Part shown: in pieces, positions 13,629-19,749 of the stretch
Layout of the letters: every line of letters begins with the position of its first letter
How positions within the stretch are numbered: the stretch's first letter is position 1
Assembly (NCBI GenBank): GCA_002372315.1
Contig: DFFU01000019.1
Location: 1-19,749 of the forward strand
Length of the DNA stretch: 19,749 bases
Reading direction: 5' to 3'
Source: Alphaproteobacteria bacterium UBA3768
Lineage (GTDB): Bacteria; Pseudomonadota; Alphaproteobacteria; CAAHEQ01; UBA3637
Program-made: the position numbers and the translations under genes
The notes under the pieces: generated by a model
Databases searched by the model: none
The model's input: only the letters and a program-made list of their open reading frames with translations
What the model was told of the DNA's origin: nothing

Positions 13629-14925
13629 GAAATTGAATCGTAAAAATGGTACCTGTTCTTTGTGTACTTACAACATGGATATTCCCATGATATTTTTGTG
13701 TGATTTTTTGTACAATACTCAATCCTAGACCACTGCCATCTATATGGTTGTTTTTGGCTGACTGAGAACGATAAAAACGATCAAATATGTGGGGTAATTC
13801 TTTTTTCAAAATTAAAGGGCCTTCATTTTGGATACCAATACAAATATTATTTTTTTTATAATATAAATGAATTTTAATATTGGATTCAGAAAATCCATAT
13901 TTTATGGCATTATCCAATAAATTTTGAAACAAATGATATAAATCTTTTTTATCGGCTGTCATTGATATAGAATCAGACTTAACGAAAACAAAGTGCTGAT
14001 TCTTTTTTTTAACTTTTAAATCTAAATCCTGAAATAATTGAACAAACAAATTATTCAAATTGACCCTTGTAGATGGATTTGAAAATTCACGTTGTTGTGC
14101 CAAGTTCAACAAACTTTTAACCAAATCTGTCATATGTTGTGTTTGGTTTGAAATGAGGGATAAAAATTCTTTTTGTGCCACTGCATCATTCTGGGCAGGT
14201 CCTTGTAAAGTTTCAACTGCTCCAGAAATAATAGCTAAAGGAGTTTTTAACTCATGACTTGCATTTGTAAAAAAATCTGTTTGTTTTTTATGAAAAAGTT
14301 TAAAATCAGTAATTTCATGCAATAAAACTTCTGAAACAGCGCCCTTTTGTGTGGGGGCGGGCAATTGATCCAATCGCACCTGAAAGTAACGTTTTTGTGT
14401 TTGCCATTCAAAAATTTGAGGTCCTTCCTTTATTTTAAAAAAAGCCTGCTGAAAAAATTTGTTTTGAATCAATGCGGAAATTTTCATTTTAGGAAATAAA
14501 ATATGTGCGGCTGTATTCATGAAAACAGGACTATTTTGAAGATTTAGTAAAATTAAGGGATCAGGTAAATTTGTTAAAATATGTGCATCAGAAAGAGCCT
14601 GTTGTTGCCATATACGACTGACAGATTGAAAAGCATTCATCAAACGGGATGAGGTAAATAAACCTTTTCTGAAAATGGGTTGTTCCTTGCCAAAATTGGT
14701 TGTGATTTGGTTTAAGTAATTGATAAATTTATCTAAGTCCTTAAAAATCAAAGCAATAATGATAGCGCTGATTATCCAAAAACAAAACAATGAAATTAAA
14801 GCAGAAAGCCAAGATAATTTTCCCAAAAACATTAAAAAAAGCAAAATAAGTACAGCAGGAATATTGACAATAAAAATCCGGCCCAATAATTTATAAAGAT
14901 TATTTTTTACTTTCTTTTTTTTCAT
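13606..14925 (-). CDS. Sensor histidine kinase, PhoR-like, orphan in this window
   Basis: An inner-membrane two-component kinase of 439 aa. Two hydrophobic segments (about 15-35 and 38-61) have almost no periplasmic loop between them, as in PhoR. A PAS-like region follows (about 110-205: LPDPLILLNLQNSPVFMNTAA). The HisKA H-box NASHELKTPL has H224, the N-box LLDNAIKYG has N339, and FDRFYRS and the G-box DGSGLGLSIV (396-405) complete the HATPase. The frame stays open to 15123, but that extension lies inside mutS; MKKKKVKN at 14925 is the sensible start. It has no Shine-Dalgarno sequence but has TATACT six bases upstream. No response regulator adjoins it. PhoR is the closest architecture; the signal is not known. 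Confidence 0.88.
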   Translation of the reverse strand: MKKKKVKNNLYKLLGRIFIVNIPAVLILLFLMFLGKLSWLSALISLFCFWIISAIIIALIFKDLDKFINYLNQITTNFGKEQPIFRKGLFTSSRLMNAFQSVSRIWQQQALSDAHILTNLPDPLILLNLQNSPVFMNTAAHILFPKMKISALIQNKFFQQAFFKIKEGPQIFEWQTQKRYFQVRLDQLPAPTQKGAVSEVLLHEITDFKLFHKKQTDFFTNASHELKTPLAIISGAVETLQGPAQNDAVAQKEFLSLISNQTQHMTDLVKSLLNLAQQREFSNPSTRVNLNNLFVQLFQDLDLKVKKKNQHFVFVKSDSISMTADKKDLYHLFQNLLDNAIKYGFSESNIKIHLYYKKNNICIGIQNEGPLILKKELPHIFDRFYRSQSAKNNHIDGSGLGLSIVQKITQKYHGNIHVVSTQRTGTIFTIQFPIELKTP

Positions 14926-14931
14926 AATTTC

Positions 14932-14939
14932 AGTATAAT
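14932..14939. promoter_or_regulatory. Overlapping divergent -10 elements for mutS and the kinase
   Basis: TATAAT (14934-14939, plus strand) faces mutS, and TATACT (14932-14937, minus strand) faces the kinase; the two hexamers share four bases. The -35 regions are weak on both sides. The two promoters can hardly be occupied simultaneously. Confidence 0.5.
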
Positions 14940-14966
14940 ACATTTTTACAAAAAAGGAAAGAAAAA

Positions 14967-17546
14967 ATGTCATCAGATAAAGCCACTCCCATGATGGAAC
15001 AGTATTTAAAAACAAAAGAGCAATACCCTGATTGTTTATTGTTTTATAGAATGGGGGACTTTTATGAATTGTTTTTTGCTGATGCACATAAAGCATCTGC
15101 GGCATTGGATATTGTCTTGACATATCGAGGAACCTATATGGGGCAAAAGGTTCCTATGTGTGGTGTGCCTTTCCATGCCTATGAAAACTATTTAGTGCGT
15201 TTGGTTAAGGCAGGGTATAAAGTGGCCATTTGCGAACAAATGGAAGATCCTGCTGAGGCTAAAAAAAGAGGCTATAAATCCGTTGTTCATCGCGATGTGA
15301 TTCGTATTGTGACGGCGGGAACTTTGACAGATGATGCCCTTTTAAATGCGCGTCGTCATAATTATTTAGTGGCTGTGGCTGATGGTGGATTAAATTTTGG
15401 TGTGGCTTGGGTGGATATGTCCACGGGTGATTTTTTTGTTCAAAAAACGAATTTAGATGCTTTGGGCGCTGTTTTAGCGCGTTTAGAGGCTAGTGAGGTT
15501 ATTTTGATGGAAGATTTTTGTGAAAAAAATCATTTTCCGTGGGATAGCGGTTATGGCCAAATGACAAATTTACCCCCCAGCGATTTTAATGTAACCTTAC
15601 ATGTGGATACGGTTCAAAAATATCCCCACTATGATAAAGGGGAACAGTTAGCAATTGGTGTTTTATTAAAATATATTCACGAAACCCAAAAAGGCAAAAT
15701 GCCACTTTTGAATGATCCACAAGAAATTCAAGATATTCAACTGATGCAAATTGATCGTGCGACACGTCGATCTTTGGAATTGACAAGCACATTGTCTGAT
15801 GAAAAAGGCGCAAAAAGTTTGCTTTCCGTATTGGATCGTACGCACACGGGGGCGGGGGCCAGACTTTTGGGGTCGTGGTTAGCGGCTCCTTTAATGGATT
15901 TGAACCAAATTAATTGTCGGTTAGACATGGTGGGTTTTTTCAAAGATAATCCTTTGGTTTTGATTCAGGCAAAAAATATTTTAAAAGAAATGCCCGATAT
16001 TGAACGTGCTTTGGCACGCTTATCCGTATCGCGTGGTGGCCCACGAGATATGAAAGCGATTATGTTGGGATTAAAACTGATTCCTGCTTTACGTGCAGAA
16101 TTGAATGCCGAATTTGTGCCCGATAGTCTAATCTATCAAAAGAATCAAATGGGTGAACACAGTAGCTTGGTGGATGAAATTAGTCGCGCCCTTTTGGATG
16201 AAGTACCTTTGTTGGCACGAGATGGTGGTTTTATTCGTTCAGGATATCATGCTGACTTGGATGAATTGGCTGATATTAAGAAAAATGCCAAAAAATTATT
16301 GGCTGATTTACAGGCGGAATATATACAAAAAACAGGTATTCAAAACTTAAAAATTACTTTTAACAATTTGTTGGGGTATTTTGTGGAAGTGCCAGCACGC
16401 TTGGCTGAGCCACTACTCAATAATAAAGAGATGGGCTTTATCCATCGGCAAACAATGGTCAATTGTGTGCGTTTTACCACGGTGGCGTTGGGTGAATTGG
16501 AAACCAAAATTTTACACGCGGATGAAAAATCAGTGGCTTTGGAATTGGAAATATATGAGCAATTACGGGAACGTATTTTGTCTTTAAGTCCTGCTATTTT
16601 ATCCGCCAGCCACGCTTTGTCAACAATTGATGTATGTGCAGCTTTGGCTGATTTAGCCTTGGAACAAAACTGGACGCGTCCAGTTTTAACTGAAGGCAGT
16701 GAATTTGAAATCAAAGCAGGTCGTCATCCTGTTGTGGAATACGCACTTTCCAAAGAACATACAGCCTTTATCCCCAATGATTGTAATTTAAACGATAACA
16801 ATTTGTGGTTGTTGACAGGTCCTAATATGGCAGGTAAAAGTACTTTTTTGCGTCAAAATGCTTTGATGGTGGTGTTGGCGCAAATGGGGTCTTTTGTGCC
16901 AGCGGAAAAAGCCACAATAGGGTTGGTTGATAAACTCTTTTCCCGTGTGGGTGCCAGTGATGATTTGGCTCGTGGTCGCTCTACATTCATGGTGGAGATG
17001 GTGGAGGTAGCGGCTATTTTAAATAATGCCACGGAAAAATCTTTGGTGATATTGGATGAAGTAGGTCGTGGTACAGCCACATTTGATGGGCTTTCAATTG
17101 CGTGGGCAACAGTGGAATATTTGCATAACCATAATAAATCACGGGCCTTATTTGCAACCCACTACCATGAATTGACAGCGCTAGATAAACGATTGAATCG
17201 TGTTTCTTTACATACGATGCGTGTGAAGGAATGGCAAGGTGAAATTGTCTTTTTACATGAAGTGGGAACAGGGGCAGTGGATCGGTCCTATGGGATCCAT
17301 GTGGCTAAATTGGCTGGGTTACCCGAAAGCGTTTTAACACGAGCTGAACAAGTTTTAATCCAACTAGAAGAAAAAAAAGCATCCCAAAAACCCCTGTTTG
17401 ATGATTTACCACTATTTGCCAGTATTGAAAAATCGACACCCAAAGAAAGTGAAATTGAAAAAAAATTACGGACACTGGATGTGGATAATTTATCACCGCG
17501 CGAAGCATTGGATGTGTTATACCAATTGAAAAAGGATTTAAAATGA
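14967..17546 (+). CDS. mutS: DNA mismatch repair protein MutS
   Basis: Recognises mismatches and small loops and recruits MutL. At 859 aa it is full length. The mismatch-wedge motif is F32-Y33-E34 in YRMGDFYELFFADA. The connector, lever (SLELTSTLSD) and clamp domains follow, then the ABC-type ATPase: Walker A GPNMAGKST (about 617-625), the signature region (RGRSTFMVEMVE), Walker B LVILDEVGRGTATFDG (about 691-706) and ATHYHEL. The C-terminal helical tail ends in SPREALDVLYQLKKDL, typical of MutS I. AAAAAGGAAAG precedes the ATG. The stop overlaps the next ORF as ATGA. mutL is not in the window. Confidence 0.98.
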   Translation: MSSDKATPMMEQYLKTKEQYPDCLLFYRMGDFYELFFADAHKASAALDIVLTYRGTYMGQKVPMCGVPFHAYENYLVRLVKAGYKVAICEQMEDPAEAKKRGYKSVVHRDVIRIVTAGTLTDDALLNARRHNYLVAVADGGLNFGVAWVDMSTGDFFVQKTNLDALGAVLARLEASEVILMEDFCEKNHFPWDSGYGQMTNLPPSDFNVTLHVDTVQKYPHYDKGEQLAIGVLLKYIHETQKGKMPLLNDPQEIQDIQLMQIDRATRRSLELTSTLSDEKGAKSLLSVLDRTHTGAGARLLGSWLAAPLMDLNQINCRLDMVGFFKDNPLVLIQAKNILKEMPDIERALARLSVSRGGPRDMKAIMLGLKLIPALRAELNAEFVPDSLIYQKNQMGEHSSLVDEISRALLDEVPLLARDGGFIRSGYHADLDELADIKKNAKKLLADLQAEYIQKTGIQNLKITFNNLLGYFVEVPARLAEPLLNNKEMGFIHRQTMVNCVRFTTVALGELETKILHADEKSVALELEIYEQLRERILSLSPAILSASHALSTIDVCAALADLALEQNWTRPVLTEGSEFEIKAGRHPVVEYALSKEHTAFIPNDCNLNDNNLWLLTGPNMAGKSTFLRQNALMVVLAQMGSFVPAEKATIGLVDKLFSRVGASDDLARGRSTFMVEMVEVAAILNNATEKSLVILDEVGRGTATFDGLSIAWATVEYLHNHNKSRALFATHYHELTALDKRLNRVSLHTMRVKEWQGEIVFLHEVGTGAVDRSYGIHVAKLAGLPESVLTRAEQVLIQLEEKKASQKPLFDDLPLFASIEKSTPKESEIEKKLRTLDVDNLSPREALDVLYQLKKDLK

Positions 17547-17776
17547 GGCTCTTTTTATACCAATTTATCTCTTTATTTATTTCATTGGTTGTTTTGGTTT
17601 TCTTTTTTAAACTTATGTGGATTTTGGCGGTTCCACTGATGGTTACTTTTTTAAGTATTTGGTGTATCAATTGGTTAAAAAGAAGATGGGAGAAGGGGCG
17701 CGTACCCCCTTCCAGTACACGTCCCATCCACGCCCATCAGGTTATTGATGTAGAATACGAAGAAGTGCAAAAATAA
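17543..17776 (+). CDS. Small membrane protein of unknown function, 77 aa
   Basis: Its start overlaps the mutS stop (ATGA), so it is almost certainly translationally coupled to mutS. Residues about 5-45 are strongly hydrophobic (two helices, or one long hairpin: ISLFISLVVLVFFFKLMWILAVPLM). A basic stretch, KRRWEKGR, follows, then a short polar tail ending IDVEYEEVQK. The positive patch after the hydrophobic part suggests that the tail is cytoplasmic. It carries no motif I can name. A 7-bp GC-rich hairpin (GAAGGGG/CCCCTTC, 17692-17712) lies in the tail-coding region. Similar short proteins ending in an acidic YEE-type tail occur in related bacteria, but I cannot tie this one to a function. Confidence 0.75.
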   Translation: MRLFLYQFISLFISLVVLVFFFKLMWILAVPLMVTFLSIWCINWLKRRWEKGRVPPSSTRPIHAHQVIDVEYEEVQK

Positions 17777-17780
17777 AAAA

Positions 17781-17820
17781 TATGACATTTTTATGACAAA
17801 ATTGTTGCATTTTTATGACA
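17781..17820 (-). promoter_or_regulatory. PhoB-box-like array of 11-bp direct repeats
   Basis: On the minus strand TGTCATA occurs at 17814-17820, 17792-17798 and 17781-17787, with a degenerate TGCAACA at 17803-17809. That makes four units at exact 11-bp period separated by A/T-rich tetramers. This is the layout of Pho boxes (TGTCATA plus 4). The array lies just upstream of the -10 of the FadL-like gene, but in the orientation opposite to classical Pho activation. Repeat and period are seen; PhoB binding is inferred. Confidence 0.5.
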
Positions 17821-17832
17821 ATTTGCTATAAT
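17805..17832 (+). promoter_or_regulatory. Promoter for the FadL-like gene
   Basis: TTGCAT (17805-17810), a 16-base spacer and extended -10 TGCTATAAT (TATAAT at 17827-17832). The -35 region overlaps the 11-bp repeat array. Confidence 0.6.
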
Positions 17833-17896
17833 GCCCTTGTTTTCTAACTTTAAACAAGGGAATCTCCCTTTGATACAAACGAAAGGAAAGATAAAG

Positions 17897-19198
17897 ATGA
17901 AAACAAGTAAATTCGTTAAAATGGCATTGGCTGCCGCGGTAGCAATGCATATTATCCCAGCAAATGCTGGTGGATACCAATTAAATGATTATTCTGTGAC
18001 AGGTTTGGGGCGTTCGTATGCTGGACAGGGTATTATGGGGGATGATTATTCTGCTATAGCCTATAACCCCGCTGGTATGACATTGATGAAACAATCAGGT
18101 TTACAACAAGCTTTCACATTTGTGAATTTAAAGTCTGATGTGTATGGATTGCAAGACCAAGTTAATGGAAATAGAAATGTTGGTCAACACAGTCAGATGA
18201 ATTTTTGGCAACCCGTTCCTGCTGGTTTTGGCCAATATAATGTGAATGATAAATTGTCTTTGGGAATAGGTATTTATGCACCTTTTGGACTGAAAACAAA
18301 ATATAAATCAGGTTGGTTTGGCTCTGACACGGCCATTTTGTCCAAATTGGATATTGTGGACTTTAACTTTTCAGCTGCCTACAAATTAACAAACCATTGG
18401 TCTATCGGGGCTAGTGCTATTGCCCGCTATATTTATGGTAAAATGACCAACACAATTCCTGGACGTGTAGGTGGAGGATATTCCCAGTTTGACGTACATG
18501 GATGGAGCAAAACAGGTACATTGGGTATTATGTATGAATTTGATGAAAATTCACGTTTGGGGTTGTCATGGCGTTTGCGTTCTGCACAACGTGCCAAAGG
18601 TGATTTTAGATTGAGAGGAAGTAATGACACATTGATGACAATGTATGGTCCTATTTATAAGCAATTAAATGGTGTTGGTCATCTTTGGGCGAATCCAGAT
18701 TTACCTGAAACGTTTACATTATCTGGATATCATCGCTATAAAGATGTAGGATTTTCGGGAACAGCTCGTTGGACGCATTGGTCATCTTCTTTCCCAGATT
18801 TTGCGGTGTATTCAGACCATCCATTAATGCGGACTGTGTATAGAGATAGTTATGGAACAAAAATTTCTCACTACCGTTACCAAAATTCTTGGACACTGTC
18901 AGGTGGTGTTGATTACTACTATTGCAAGAATTTGACATTCCGTTTTGGTGTTGGTTGGGATGAAAGCCCGACGAAAAAACCAGAACGCCGTACGATTCGT
19001 ATTCCGGATAGCGATCGTTGGTGGGGTAGCATCGGTGCCAGTTATATGAAAAATAATTGGCAAATAGATGTAGGGTATGCACACTTGATAGCTAAGACAA
19101 GTGAGGCTTATGAGATCAGCGATCCTAATGCGGCTCATGCCAAATATAAGAACACACAATCCAATATTTTGGGCGTTCAAGTTCAATACAAATTCTAA
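17897..19198 (+). CDS. FadL/OmpP1/TodX-family outer-membrane transporter
   Basis: An outer-membrane beta-barrel that lets hydrophobic compounds, classically long-chain fatty acids, cross the outer membrane. A Sec signal peptide (residues 1-24, cleavage after ANA) is followed by GGYQLNDYSVTGLGRSYAGQG and the family signature AIAYNPAGMT. Alternating Tyr/Trp/Gly-rich strands continue to a C-terminal Phe (VQVQYKF), the barrel insertion signal. The mature protein is about 409 aa, normal for the family. I chose ATG 17897, with AAAGGA at 17882-17887, over an upstream in-frame ATG at 17831 that lies in the promoter. A rho-independent terminator follows directly. The substrate cannot be read from sequence. 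Confidence 0.93.
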   Translation: MKTSKFVKMALAAAVAMHIIPANAGGYQLNDYSVTGLGRSYAGQGIMGDDYSAIAYNPAGMTLMKQSGLQQAFTFVNLKSDVYGLQDQVNGNRNVGQHSQMNFWQPVPAGFGQYNVNDKLSLGIGIYAPFGLKTKYKSGWFGSDTAILSKLDIVDFNFSAAYKLTNHWSIGASAIARYIYGKMTNTIPGRVGGGYSQFDVHGWSKTGTLGIMYEFDENSRLGLSWRLRSAQRAKGDFRLRGSNDTLMTMYGPIYKQLNGVGHLWANPDLPETFTLSGYHRYKDVGFSGTARWTHWSSSFPDFAVYSDHPLMRTVYRDSYGTKISHYRYQNSWTLSGGVDYYYCKNLTFRFGVGWDESPTKKPERRTIRIPDSDRWWGSIGASYMKNNWQIDVGYAHLIAKTSEAYEISDPNAAHAKYKNTQSNILGVQVQYKF

Positions 19199-19212
19199 TA
19201 TTGGAAAAATTA

Positions 19213-19246
19213 AAAAATCCCTGTCAGAAATGGCGGGGATTTTTTT
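19213..19246 (+). terminator. Rho-independent terminator of the FadL-like gene
   Basis: AAAAATCCC (19213-19221) pairs with GGGATTTTT (19236-19244); an inner T-G and G-C extend the stem, and seven T (19240-19246) follow. It separates the porin gene from the tRNA promoter two bases on. Confidence 0.85.
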
Positions 19247-19247
19247 C

Positions 19248-19276
19248 TTGACAATTGATTGAAAGTGGGCTATAAT
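19248..19276 (+). promoter_or_regulatory. Consensus promoter for tRNA-Gly and probably tuf
   Basis: Perfect TTGACA (19248-19253), a 17-base spacer and perfect TATAAT (19271-19276). The strongest promoter match in the window, as expected for stable RNA and EF-Tu expression. Confidence 0.9.
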
Positions 19277-19306
19277 GCCGAAACTTTCTGATGAATGAAA
19301 GCCAAA

Positions 19307-19380
19307 GCGGGTGTAGCACAATGGTAGTGCAGCAGCCTTCCAAGCTGAATACGTGGGTTCGATTCCCATCACCCGCTCCA
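19307..19380 (+). tRNA. tRNA-Gly (anticodon TCC)
   Basis: Folds as a cloverleaf. Acceptor GCGGGTG pairs with CACCCGC. The D stem is GCAC/GTGC. The anticodon loop CTTCCAA has TCC at positions 34-36 on a stem of four good pairs with a G-A at its base. The T arm is GTGGG-TTCGATT-CCCAT, with discriminator T and encoded CCA (19378-19380). It reads GGA/GGG codons. It lies 128 bases upstream of tuf, with no terminator or second promoter I can identify between, so co-transcription and processing are likely, as in other tRNA-tuf operons. Confidence 0.96.
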
Positions 19381-19508
19381 AAAATAGCAGGGACGTCAAT
19401 TTCCATTTGGGGTGCCTTGCGGGGTGAGAAAACTCCCTTAAAAAAACGAACTAACCGAAGTCGTAAGACTTTATTTTATTAACTGATCAGTTAAAGAAAG
19501 AGAAAAAA
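19381..19508 (+). promoter_or_regulatory. tRNA-tuf spacer with hairpins and a 16-bp palindrome
   Basis: This spacer holds GGGGT/ACTCC-type pairing around 19424-19438, an AAGTC-GTAA-GACTT hairpin (19458-19471) and a perfect palindrome TTAACTGATCAGTTAA (19479-19494) ending 14 bases before the tuf ATG. In RNA the palindrome gives a 6-bp stem with a GATC loop next to the ribosome-binding region. This may be an RNase processing site or a translational control element. Confidence 0.4.
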
Positions 19509-19749
19509 ATGACTAAAGAAAAATTTAACAGAAGTAAGCCACACTGCAATATTGGTACGATTGGTCACGTGGACCATGGTAAGACCACTTTGACAGCGGC
19601 TATTACAAAAGTATTGGCCGAAAAAGGTGGTGCTGCATTCGTTGACTATGCCAACATTGATAAGGCCCCAGAAGAACGCGCCCGTGGTATTACAATTAAT
19701 ACATCTCACGTGGAATATGAAACAGAAAAACGTCACTATGCACACGTTG
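19509..19749 (+). CDS. tuf: Elongation factor Tu, first 80 residues (runs off window end)
   Basis: The GTPase that delivers aminoacyl-tRNA to the ribosome. The visible part contains NIGTIGHVDHGKTTLTAAIT (G1 P-loop GHVDHGKT at residues 19-26) and switch I/effector ERARGITINTSHVEYET, which are nearly invariant in EF-Tu. The N-terminus MTKEKFNRSKPHCN is normal. The ribosome-binding region is a weak purine run (AAAGAAAGAG). The remaining roughly 315 residues are beyond the window. It follows tRNA-Gly, a known type of tuf context. Confidence 0.97.
   Translation, partial: MTKEKFNRSKPHCNIGTIGHVDHGKTTLTAAITKVLAEKGGAAFVDYANIDKAPEERARGITINTSHVEYETEKRHYAHV

Noticed and set aside
14926..15123. N-terminal extension of the histidine kinase frame
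   Set aside because: It lies antisense to the conserved start of mutS and lacks kinase-like sequence. The ATG at 14925 gives a normal PhoR-like N-terminus.
19400..19480. TPP-riboswitch-like string (GGGGTGCC ... TGAGA ... CTCCC) before tuf
   Set aside because: Only the 5' half resembles the thi-box. The conserved CTGATCTGG...CCAGCG half and closing stem are missing, and thiamine control of tuf makes no biological sense.
19224..19482. Short ORFs across the tRNA (both strands)
   Set aside because: The DNA is a tRNA gene with its promoter and leader; the minus-strand peptide (GDGNRTHVFSLEGC) is a familiar tRNA-antisense translation artefact.

Overview
The window looks like origin-proximal chromosome of a small-genome, AT-rich Gram-negative bacterium, most likely an alphaproteobacterium. 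Four signs support this. The cluster rsmG-parA-parB runs into convergent holA-lptE, an arrangement known from alphaproteobacteria. There is a FadL-type outer-membrane protein and an LptE lipoprotein. Pyruvate phosphate dikinase is a full-type enzyme. The prepilin N-terminus (NGRSMIEMLGVLAIIG) is a form I associate with uncultured host-associated alphaproteobacteria; that lineage guess is from memory and inference. Standard stop codons, including TGA, are used.

Layout. 1-1533: 5' part of ppdK on the minus strand. 1734-2270: a lone unknown gene behind a consensus promoter. 2285-3217 (minus): a class-B DnaJ/CbpA-like co-chaperone, divergent from a FieF-type metal efflux pump (3308-4180). 4181-4443: an AT-rich gap with a cluster of DnaA boxes, my candidate oriC. 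4444-5592 (minus): a large prepilin-like protein with a Cys-rich 12-residue tandem repeat, preceded by a structured leader ending in an intrinsic terminator. 5865-9227: dnaQ, a small exported protein, rsmG, parA and parB, with four perfect parS sites (TGTTTCACGTGAAACA). 9214-10697 (minus): lptE-holA. 10790-11614: miaA. 11784-13628: a membrane coiled-coil protein translationally overlapped with a mazE/mazF-like toxin-antitoxin pair, behind a promoter surrounded by TTAC/GTAA palindromes. 13606-14925 (minus): an orphan PhoR-like histidine kinase. 14967-17776: mutS and a small membrane protein. 17897-19198: a FadL/OmpP1-family protein with a PhoB-box-like repeat array at its promoter. 19307-19380: tRNA-Gly(TCC), followed by the start of tuf.

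How it fits together. DnaA boxes, four parS sites, parA/parB and two Pol III subunit genes (dnaQ, holA) lie within about 6 kb. This forms an origin/segregation domain, and the rsmG-parAB operon appears to carry a parS at its own start codon. The rest is housekeeping (tRNA modification, mismatch repair, LPS export, translation) plus three less ordinary pieces: the repeat-bearing pilin with its leader RNA, the coiled-coil/MazEF unit, and the Pho-box-like porin promoter.
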